Part shown: one piece after another, positions 31,167 to 40,785 of the stretch
Layout of the letters: every line of letters begins with the position of its first letter
Numbering within the stretch: the stretch's first letter is position 1
Source of the DNA: Coprinus comatus
Taxonomy: Eukaryota; Basidiomycota; Agaricomycetes; Agaricales; Agaricaceae
NCBI GenBank assembly: GCA_034638255.1
Contig: JAWPGT010000011.1
Location: 496,001 to 560,000 of the forward strand
Direction: 5' to 3'
DNA length: 64,000 bases
Made by a program: the position numbers and the translations under genes
Notes under the pieces: generated by a model
Told to the model about the DNA's origin: nothing
Databases searched by the model: none
The model's input: the letters and a program-made list of their open reading frames with translations, nothing else

Positions 31167-31710
31167 AGTTGGCCTCTGATTTGACTCCTCCAATTTCACG
31201 TCCCTCGAGCCTTTTGTTTCTTTTCAAAGACCTGCTCTTGAGCTTGAATCACTCTTGACCTTTCAATCATATAACGTAGACATCTTTTGACCTACCTCGC
31301 CTTGAACAAGGACAACTACCCTTTGAATGTATCCATGAAGCAGCCCTAGCAGCCGCTCAATGTAAACGTCGCTAGGTTCGCAAAGTATGTAGTTGCGCCA
31401 CGAGTCGAACTCTGCAGGACCAACAGTTTTGATGGGACTAGAGCGCTGAGCCGCTGTCTTTACTACAAGTAATACGATGCCAGGCCTCCTTTCGGCTGTG
31501 TCATTCTAAGCTGTTGTTTCAGCTGATCTGTTTGGGTCTGGTGGACCATTCCAAAGGGTATCAAGTTGATACTGAGGGGCCCAATACCGCACATATGAGG
31601 AAAACCACTAGTGAAGCTGCTGATAGAACATTTCGTTCCAAACACCATAGAACAGACTCTCCAGTTGTAGCGGGAGCTATGAGCCAATGTGCATGAAGAC
31701 CACACACACT
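31167..31710 (-). pseudogene. decayed internal region of an LTR retrotransposon
   Basis: Sequence just upstream (in element orientation) of the second LTR. The first ~80 bp resemble the polyprotein tail at 19590-19650. Farther in, minus-strand frames are open only in pieces with stops, with no reverse transcriptase, integrase or protease motif visible. Called as a remnant because of position and the shared tail only. Confidence 0.35.
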
Positions 31711-32132
31711 GTTACAGATGGGACTTGGAGGATCATCATGATTGACTTGCTGGACTCGGAGTACTGTCGTCGTAGTGTTGGTGAATGAGACATATAATTT
31801 ATCGGGACCCCCGAATATCTACCCTTTTTCTTTTTCTTTGTCCGGTCAGACGACGGAAACCAGTTTTGCCCGGTCGTCCAAAACTTGTACGGTATTTGGC
31901 ACCCAGCCTACAGAGCCGGATTTCCAAAAATTTGTCCGCTCTGGGCACCCGGCCTCAAATACGGATGAGTAGTAGCCACCGCCGCACATGCACATACACA
32001 CACGTACGAATAACAGGTACTTATGTCCAATCGAACCAATATACTCATTACCTTCTATTATGTATGAATCAGCTCTCTTGACATATCACTGGCAGAAACT
32101 TACTGGAGCAAAACTCGAATTTGAGGGATATT

Positions 32133-32435
32133 ATGGATGTTACTTTGCGATTATTCGGTTACCTGGACTTAGTCTTTAAAGACTCATGCGCAGATTGTCT
32201 GGTTATTACTTCAAATCAAAGCGAAGAGATTAGAGCGTTTAGTAAGGATGTGAAGAGGATTCAGGATCATAAGAAATTCTTAGAAACGGATGATGAACCA
32301 AAGTGGTATCTTTTGGAGCGGTTTGATGCGGATTTTAGGGTTATGGATATCGACATAATTGTGTCTTACACAACAAAAGATGTTATAAAGAAGGTATTTG
32401 GGGATAATGCATTGTCAGTAGTAGTTTTCACTTGA
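32133..32435 (+). CDS. small hypothetical protein
   Basis: An uninterrupted 100-codon frame from the ATG at 32133, reading MDVTLRLFGYLDLVFKDS at its start and ending with a TGA at 32433-32435. It has two Cys (DSCADC), a Lys/Asp-rich middle and no family match that I recognise. It might be the last exon of a larger gene, or a chance frame near the retroelement remnant. No neighbour suggests a role. Confidence 0.25.
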   Translation: MDVTLRLFGYLDLVFKDSCADCLVITSNQSEEIRAFSKDVKRIQDHKKFLETDDEPKWYLLERFDADFRVMDIDIIVSYTTKDVIKKVFGDNALSVVVFT

Positions 32436-32520
32436 AGGATGTTCCGCATAGGCAAACACTTGTAACAAGTAACTTGTATTCCGTAAATCGCTAATCATTA
32501 CTTTCACAATACTTTAAACT

Positions 32521-33710
32521 TTAAGAACCTGTCCTGGTAACTTCAACATTCCTAATTTTGTAGGTGGTAGTTCCAGTTGGACCAGGTGAACCTGAGGATC
32601 CTTCCATCTAATTCAACAATCAGTAAAACCGCGACTAGATTTTATAGATTCACCAAAACTCGGAAAACATACCTGCAAATTCACAATCCTAAGCAACACA
32701 ACAAAATCATCAATATCAAACACCCCCATAACAATAAACCAGCTAAAGATAAATAAAAACTCACAACCAAAGTGGTTTCCCAACAAAACCCTGACCATAC
32801 TGAGTAGCTCTAAATACACCATCCATATAAAAATCAATCTTTACATCTGATCCATTCGATTCCGCAGTAAGTATAGCTTTTATAGAATGGAAAGATAAAT
32901 CCGAAGGCCATGAAATTATATCTGAACGGACAATTGATGATGTATTGAATGTGTTGAACCAATTTTGTGCTGTTCCTTTCCATTCTCCAATATCAACTTC
33001 TGGTGGCCATGAGTTTACTGCCTGTGTTTAAACCGAAAAGGTAGATTACTTGAGTTTAGTACAAGTTTCATATTTATCAAAAGTTGAAAAAAGGACGTAC
33101 CGTTAACCTAATATGTTACATGTATAACATAGATAAAGTTAATCCAGTGACTCGTCAGCCATGGATTTCCAAGGAAAAAAAAAAAACACATTAAAGGCGT
33201 ACCAAAAAGCAGGCCAAGTACCTTTAACAACAGGAGCACTAAACTCTCCAGAAATAGTATACGCATTCCCTCGGGTTATAGTAATTTGAGATTTAGCATG
33301 TACAGCACCACTAGCATAATGAATAGCAGGACGTGGATTTGAAGTACTTGTAGGTGGATTTGGATTTGAAGTTGGTGTGGCGATTAAACTTAAAGTGTTT
33401 GATGATATGTTGATTTGTGAATGATCTGTTGAACTTCCTCGCATTCTGGCACCTGTTGTTTTATTTATTTTATTTTTTAATTTAGAACACATTTACATTT
33501 TGCATTTTGAATGGAAGAAAGATAGATAGAAAGGGAGTAATACGTACTACCATTATGATCTGACCCCCAAGGATATAAATAGTTCCAATAGGTTTGGAAC
33601 GTGGAAAGGGAGGAGAAAGAGTTGGATGGGATGACAGTTACCGCTTGAACTGGTAACGTTGTACTTGCTAAAAGTAGAGTACTAGTGAGAACTGCTTTGA
33701 ATGAAATCAT
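32521..33710 (-). CDS. secreted GH16-like glucanase/lectin-fold protein
   Basis: Concanavalin-A-fold protein of the glycoside hydrolase 16 type. Signal peptide MISFKAVLTSTLLLASTTLPVQAV; then SHYASGAVHAKSQITI-like strand region (IHYASGAVHAKSQITI), GEFSAPVVKGTWPAFW and, after two splices, LTAVNSWPPEVDIGEWKG. The last contains the GH16 catalytic pattern ExDxxE as EVDIGE. The end reads YKIRNVEVTRTGS. To join TWPAFW to AVNSWPPE in frame, a 7-nt exon at 33101-33107 coding the end of Trp plus Leu-Thr is required. It would act on cell-wall or extracellular beta-glucan or related polysaccharide by family analogy. Asn-Ser/Thr sites are frequent, as in secreted fungal proteins. Confidence 0.82.
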
Positions 33711-34256
33711 TGTTATCTACTTCAATATATTAGCCTTTCTTCATTCAGGCTAGTATTCAAGTAATAGTAAGGCGTACGTTTATTCTCTGAATTCGACGTT
33801 CGAGTAATGTAGAAGAGTTGTGAATTAATCTTCCTCTGAGAAGGGGTTGTTATATACCAGAGAAGTTTGAAATCTACTTGTCATATGTCCCATAATTCTT
33901 CGAATTTTTCCGTTTCTACCCGACTTCATTCCTTTTGAGCTTGCGCTAGGGTCGTCATGGGATAGTGATTCTTCGTACTTCATGCTGTGTATACTAGGGG
34001 GTAAATATATCTCCAAGTCATATGCCACAATGCCAGTGTCCGACGGTCCGCTTCAAAATTGGTCATGGGAGAACTCAAACATATATTCAATATTCAATAT
34101 TCAATTTCAGTATTCTTGTGAACATGTTGAGAGCTCGCTCTCTATACAGTACAATTCCAAGTCAAAATAATTACAGAAAATAAAAACACAACACAACACC
34201 TATGTAGAGAATCCCTTGAATCCGAATTTCTTTTTTTTTTTTTTGCCACTTTCGTA

Positions 34257-35839
34257 TCATAGAACTTCCAACTTCTTTATACTCATATCTTCACTCAACG
34301 CTGCGATAATTTCCAAACTCCAATATCGATCAGCCATATACGTTGGATGAAGATTATCCTTCCATATATCTACAAAAAAACGAAAACAAAAAAGGGCAAG
34401 TTCTAGCGCATATAAAACAATCGGTTTTTACTTTTTTTACTCACAAGCAGATATAGGTCCAAGACATCCATAAGAGCCAATTCCATTTAACTCATTGGAG
34501 TCTAAGATACAATTTCGATAATAATGGTATCTTTGACATGATTGAGAAGGTATTGAGAAACCGAAGTGGGTGTGATGATTCATTAGAATTGTGAATATTT
34601 TGTCTGTCATGTAAATTTTTCCCAAAGTCAGATATCGATATATCGAGTTATGTAGGAGGTTGAATGAAATGAGACGTACGGGTATCAAATACTAAACAAG
34701 TGTTGAGATCTTCTTTCGATGAACAGAATACTTCTGCTTTTTGTTGTAGTATTTCGTTAAATGTTAGAATGCTATCCTAGGAAATTAATAGTTACGAGTT
34801 GTGTGTTGTGTGTGTTAATGCAACTGGAGAAAAGGAGTTTGAGAATACATACCTTCAATCTCTCTTGTCCCTCCAACCCCAAACTTGTACCAATTTCAGC
34901 TCTATCAAACGGAATCACATTATTAAATATAAATCTCCTAGCACCAGCCTCATAAAGTTTTTCAACACTTCGGAAATAAGATGTGAGTGTTTTGGTGTAT
35001 AAGGTGGTCAAGGAAGAGTTGCTTGGAGTAGGTGTTTTGAGAAATGAGTTTGTAACATCGTTAGCTAGTGATTCAAGGTGTGAATTTAATGTGGAATGGG
35101 ATGAAAAAACCATCAACGTACTGCCGAAAGTAACAGTGAATAACGAATCCTCCTTATCCCATTTTACTTTGGTCGGGCCTTTCGGTGGAGAAGAAACGAC
35201 ATAATTAAGAAAAGCTTCGGTTTGACCAACGAAATCAAGAGGACCAGTGTATATGATATTATTGTCAACAGCTGCACCGCTAACGGCAAGCTATAATCCC
35301 GTAAAATAAGAGAGTTAATATTAGAACGAAATGAAAATGGTATAATTATTTGAAGATATACGTACGTCAATTAAATTTGTATTGGTCAAATTTGAAAGTT
35401 GAATTGACCAAGGTGGACCGGCTGCATGACATTCCAATGAGTTGTGTGAGTCTCGGATGAGAGGATTTCCTAATCCATTCCATCCATTCGTAGCTGAATA
35501 TGAATATTGGATTGATTGAGATATAGGGATAGCCGTATATGGATTGTAGAGAAAGTTTCGTACTGTAACTGCCAGTTTATGCCAAGAATCAGTTTCAACT
35601 GATAGGTGTGTGTATGAGACTGTTGATTGTACCTATCACCACTACGAACCGCGCGTGCCATATAGCCGAGAGCAAGAGAACAAGAGAGGGGTAGAGGAGA
35701 GAAAGTTATAGGCAAGACAGACAGTTAGAGATAGCCAGAAGAGGAATAGTAACGAGACGAACAACGCAAATATATTATTGAGTCCCAGTCCAGACGGACC
35801 AGAGAGAGTGAATACAGCCTGAGTGGAATGCAAGTTCAT
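34257..35839 (-). CDS. SGNH/GDSL-fold esterase-like protein, first block not recognisable
   Basis: Several exons. Family blocks seen in order: GLGNPLIRDSHNSLECHAAGPPWSIQLS, LAVSGAAVDNNI (the AxGGA-like oxyanion block), then EDSLFTVTFG|TNDV (the GxND block, formed across a GTACGT...CTAG intron), YEAGARRFIFNNV, and near the end DNLHPTYMADRYW (the catalytic DxxH block). The stop is at 34257-34259. These match fungal SGNH hydrolases such as carbohydrate esterase family 16. The block carrying the nucleophile Ser (FGDSxT) is not visible: the region where it should fall reads VETDSWHKLAVTVRNFLYNPYTAI. The start at 35839 gives a hydrophobic segment (IFALFVSLLFLFWLSLTVCLA) joined by a 51-nt intron, but is uncertain. 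Confidence 0.65.
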
Positions 35840-35969
35840 AGTGTGGGGTAAAGAAACAGGGGCTAAGCGTATTGTTTATCCGCATCAATACATCTCCGCC
35901 CCACCTGACCAACCCTTCCATGTAGCTCTTTAGGCCCATTTCCACCCTTGCCTTTACATTTACTGTTCC

Positions 35970-38174
35970 ATGATACACAGACTCACAAGAGCTTCTCGCT
36001 CGCGTTTTATCTCCACCGTTACTCCCGCTTCTACCAAGAACAATGCTTCTTCACTCTTAACTTACTCCTCTGTAACAGGTTCAACAGATCCACCACTTTC
36101 AACCAAGACTCTCCCAAAATACTTTCATGATGAAATTCTTACTCCATTTCCTACTCGTCCTGCTCTTATATGTCCTCAAGAAAATCCAAGAAACGCACAT
36201 GCTGGTCCTCTAGGAAGAAATTTTAAGGATGTCGATTATTTGGCTTGGGATTATGAAGAGTTTGATAGGAATATTCAAGCTCTTGCTAGAGGTTTGATTG
36301 GGTTAGGTGTGAAGAAAGGTGAAAGGGTTGGTGTTATTATGGGAAATACTAGGTATGTCTATTCATAGAGGCGCTTTTGTGTTTTATTTTTTAATTTTAT
36401 TTGCTAAGAGAAGAATTTGTTTGTATTACAGTGCGTATGCGATGTTACAATGGGCTTGTTCGCGTATTGGAGCGATATTGGTTACGCTTAATCCAGCGTA
36501 CAAGTTGAATGAACTCGTACGTTTCTTTTTCTTTTCCTTTCTCCCCTATTATCGTTTATCGTATATATAGGTAAACACTCTTCGGTTGGCAAATGTGAAC
36601 CATCTTTTTACGGTTCCTGCAGTTCGATCCTCAACATATGTCTTAACACTATCACAAGCCTTTCCACAACTACGTACTCAAGATCCAGGATCAATTCAAT
36701 TAGAAGAATTACCTGAACTTCGAAATCTCGTAGTATTCGATCATAAGAATGAAAATCAGAAGATACTTGGAAGAGTTAATGTGAGGAGTATGATTGATTG
36801 GAGAGAGGTTTTGTTATGGAGGAATGATGATGCTTCTGGTGCAAGAGAGGAAAGAATTGTTAAGGAGGTTATGGAAGGTCTTCATAAGGATGATGTCGTG
36901 AATTTGCAGTTTACGAGGTGAGTGAAATTTTAGTGGAATGATTTCTAGAGAGGAAGGGTATATACTCAACGTGTATGTTTGGTTGTAGTGGAACGACTGG
37001 TCTACCTAAAGCTGTTTCGGTATGTCTGTTTCTTTATATCAGTCTAATGGATGCATATTGATAGGGGTCATTACAGTTGACACATTCGAATTTACTCAAT
37101 AATGGAATCAACATTGGTAGTTGTATGTGGTTCACTGAACAAGATGTCCTATGTACGCATTTCTCTCCCTCTACAACCCAACTTTACTGACTGACTGACT
37201 ACCATTCTTTCCTTACAGGCAATGTCCCACCTCTATTCCACTGTTTTGATAAGTCTCCTTTTTTCTCTATAAAAAACGGTAAAGCTTACCATCCCAATAC
37301 GCCTCGTGTTAGGAAACTTGGCAGCATGGACACATGGAGCATGTGTTGTTTATCCTTCAGATATCTTCAATCCACAAGCAATAGTAGATACAGTGGAAAA
37401 AGAGAAATGTACGGCTTTACATGGAGTTCCTACTCATTTCTTGGGATGAAATTGTTGTAGCTGGGTACCTGTTACAAAAGGGTTATTGGGAAGATGAAGA
37501 ACAGACTAAACAGGTTATGAAGAAGGATGAGGATGGGACGGTTTGGATGTTTACGGGTGATGAAGGGATTATGGATGAGGAGGGATATTTGAGAAGTGCG
37601 TTTTTTTCTCGTTTATTTTTTTTTTTTTTTTGAACTTTGGGGATGAAGTTTGCTGATTCGTGATTCATGAACACCTGTTTTTGGGAATATAGTTGTTGGA
37701 CGGATCAAAGATATTATTATCCGAGGCGGCGAGGTAAGCGAAATTGACTACATTTGTACCCGCACCCTAACCATACGTTATCTCTAGAACTTATTCCCAG
37801 TTCAAATCGAAAACGCATTAACTTCACATCCATCAATTAGAGAAGCAGCAGTAATATCAGTACCAGATTCAAAATATGGAGAAGTGGTAGGAGCTTGGAT
37901 TGTTCGTGAACATGAACATCATCATCATGGTCATAATGGTGGTATACCACATTGTTCACATTCATATCCGAAATTAACAGCAAGAGAAGTAAGAGAGACG
38001 GTTGCTGAAAGTATGAATCCACAAAATGCTCCTGCTTGGGTTTGGTTTATTGGTGAAGATGGGAATCCGGATGAATTACCGAAAACTGCTAGTGGGAAGG
38101 TTCAGAAACATATTTTGAGAAGTTGGAGTAAGGAGTTGAAAGAGCTGGGGAAGGGTTTGGTTGTTAGGTCGTAA
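35970..38174 (+). pseudogene. ACSF2-like acyl-CoA synthetase lacking its central region
   Basis: Adenylate-forming enzyme that would activate medium-chain fatty acids, with a basic mitochondrial-type leader (MIHRLTRASRSRFISTV). Present: WDYEEFDRNIQALARGL, the P-loop SGTTGLPKAVSLTHSN, CNVPPLFHCFGLVLGNLAAWTHGA, ALHGVPTHFLG, then EIVVAGYLLQKGYWEDEEQT, MFTGDEGIMDEEGYL, IVGRIKDIIIRGGENLFPVQIENAL (GRIKD hinge motif) and TASGKVQKH with the catalytic Lys. Absent: roughly 120-130 residues between HFLG and EIVV that normally hold the YGMTE motif and much of the acyl/AMP pocket. The junction at about 37443-37450 also breaks frame, giving a TGA at 37447-37449. Either a deletion pseudogene or an assembly error. 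One intron (37249-37300) has AT-AC ends. Confidence 0.75.
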
Positions 38175-38441
38175 ATGCGCAGCTTCAGTTTAGATTGAAT
38201 TTATGTTTTTCTTGGGGAGGTTTGTAATGGAATGAATCGAGATTAGGTCGAGACGAGGGTCGACTGGGTACTAGAAGTGACGATCACGTGGAATTTTAAG
38301 GGGCTAATTGGATCAAATAAACTCTGACCACTTTTCGCTTACTATCCTAAATCTCACACACCTAACTTACCACCCCTTTCGTTCATAAACCCACTTCCTT
38401 TCCTTTCTTTAATATCCCCTCAAAAAACCCTTTACACAGAA

Positions 38442-39968
38442 ATGTCGAAGAGAATAAGGATTTATACGCCTGAAGACCTCGAAAGTCATAAGTCCTCTTC
38501 AAGTTGTTGGGTTACGAGGAATGGAAAGGTTTATGATATTACTGGGTTTGTGAATGATCATCCAGGTGGTGATGATGTTCTTTTGAAGTATGCGGGAATG
38601 GATGTGGATGAGGTTATGAAGGATAAATTGGAACATGAACATTCGGATAGTGCTTACGAGATGTTGGAGGATTATGTTGTTGGGAGATTGGGTGCTGGGG
38701 AGAATATTGTTAGTGATGGTACGCGTTTTTTTATTATTATTAATTAAATCTTATTCTTTTGGTTAACACTGGGATTCTTTTGTGTTTAGATTGGGAGGCT
38801 ACAGATGATTTCCACCCGGAGGATACGGATGAAGCGAAGGATTATGAAAAGAATCAATTTTTGGATCTTAGGAAACCTTTGTTGAGGCAGGTTTGGGAGT
38901 CGAATTTCAGGTGGGTTTTCTTATTGCATTTCATTAAGTGTCGGACTGACCGTTGTATAGTAAATTGTACTACCTCCAGCAAGTACATCAACCTCGTCAC
39001 CTTGCGGAACCTGCACGTCTTTTTGGTCCTGACATCTTAGAGGTACGTTTCCGCAGTTCTTTTCCCACCAACTGACAGCTTAGTAGATGAAAACTACAGG
39101 TATTCACGCGTACGGTTTGGTATGTCGTCCCGATATTCTGGGGACCTATCGCAACATACCTCTTCCTACGTTCCGCATTCCAATTCACTGCTCCTATACC
39201 AACTTTCTGGAATAGCCCTGCACTTCCGTTGTCGTATATCTCGGAAATACCTGCGGATGCTTGGATGAAAACTGTTGGTTTCTTTTTGTTGGGCAATGTG
39301 ATTTGGACGTTGTTGGAGTATGCCTTGCATAGGTTTTTGTTCCATATTGATCGTGTGTTACCGGATACCCCGGCTTTCATTACTTTGCATTTCTTGATGC
39401 ATGGTATTCATCATTATTTGCCTATGGATAGGTGAGTTCTTTATTGGAAGTGCTTTTGTTAGGAATGAAGGATTGATTTCTTTCTTTCTATTAGACTGAG
39501 ATTAGTTATGCCTCCGGTTTTGTTCTTCGTTTTGCAATTGCCATTCACACAATTGGCGCATGCTATATTCCCTACGGCTGTCGCGAATGGAATTATTGCT
39601 GGAGCGTTTACTTTCTGTAAGCTCTTTTCCCTTCCCACTGACCAAAGTCATGCTCATGTTTTGTTATAGATATCTTGTATGATTGCATGCACTATGCGTA
39701 AGTTTCTCCCCTGTACTTCATTGGTGCACCTGAAATGGATATTGACATTGTTCCTATTTCTATTTAGACTTCATCATTCCAAGTTACCAGCCTATGTGAG
39801 GGAACAGAAGAAATACCATTTGGCACATCATTATAAAAACTTCGAACTTGGATTTGGAGTTACCAGTGAGTGGTTGTCCTTTACTCTTACCCCTGGAGTT
39901 ATTTTGCTAATGATTAACTAATAGGTAAAATCTGGGATGTTGTGTTCAATACCGTTTTGCCTATCTAA
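38442..39968 (+). CDS. SCS7: sphingolipid fatty-acid 2-hydroxylase with cytochrome b5 domain
   Basis: ER-membrane enzyme that 2-hydroxylates the very-long-chain fatty acid of ceramides. The N-terminal cytochrome b5 domain carries the haem ligands in FVNDHPGGDD and EHEHSDSAYEMLEDYVVG. After an acidic linker, RLFGPDILEVFTRTVWYVVPIFWGPIATYLF begins the membrane domain. The di-iron histidine boxes are HRFLFH, HGIHHYLPMD, HYALHHSKLP and HLAHHYKNFELGFG. It ends VTSKIWDVVFNTVLPI, with the stop at 39966-39968. About seven introns of 50-70 nt. Full length, all histidine motifs intact. It follows the broken acyl-CoA synthetase on the same strand, though no operon-like link is implied. Confidence 0.93.
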
Positions 39969-40138
39969 ATATTCCACTACCACCTACTACCTACTACTAC
40001 CAAACTTCTTTTCCTGGTTCTACTTTGTTTAATTGAATCGGACTGAAATTTGATATATATATATATGTTACTGGTGATTATAGAATTTAGATCCAGTCTC
40101 ATTAGAATAAACTCCGTCTCCCTCTTTTCCTCACCTCT

Positions 40139-40176
<38 letters not shown>

Positions 40177-40785
40177 CTGTTTAGGTTACTACTGTGGTGT
40201 GGACTTGTAGCCTACCATACCTCTTTTCTTTAATACTATATACAATTTCTCTTTCCTCTTGATTTCTTTTTTCTTTTGGTTTGATTTGATTGGTATAGGT
40301 ATTTTTATTTGTGGCATTTCTTTTTCTTTCTTTCTATCTAGTATATGCAAGAATTTATTGTGAATTTTAGAGCTATCGAGCGGGAAAGGCATGGTGAATA
40401 ACAAGGCCAAATATCATGCGTATTGATGGATACCTATTTATTGTTAGTAGGGTCACCTAAGACCCCTAAGTTCTACTACTTTTATACCCTCTCCGTTCAT
40501 CGACATCGACATCCTTGAATTCTCTGCTATACCTATACTTGTATTGATTTTTGGAACCGAGGATTAAAATCAACACGAGCGCGAGCACACGAATACGAAT
40601 ACGAATACGTTGGATATATTCGAATAACCCATACATAGGCTTTTGGGGGAGTAACTGGGACGCAGCAAAAAACTTGGGGGAAACAGGAACTAGACTGGAA
40701 ATTTGAACTCTTAACCTAAACTCTAGGAAACAGTTACCCTTTCAATACACATCTATATCACGTTTTCACATACGGGGCTTGAACT
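39969..40785. other. spacer with (TC)n microsatellite
   Basis: No gene is seen. A TC run of about 15 units lies at 40142-40172 and a CGAATA array near 40589-40610. The region is the 3' flank of the hydroxylase and the promoter of the following exocyst gene. Confidence 0.5.
40142..40172. repeat. (TC)n microsatellite
   Basis: About 15 uninterrupted TC dinucleotides. Confidence 0.9.

Noticed and set aside
31370..31430. GAGTTCGACTC on the minus strand, resembling a tRNA T-arm
   Set aside because: The bases around it do not form a 5-bp T stem and no anticodon or acceptor stem can be drawn. It sits in decayed retroelement sequence.
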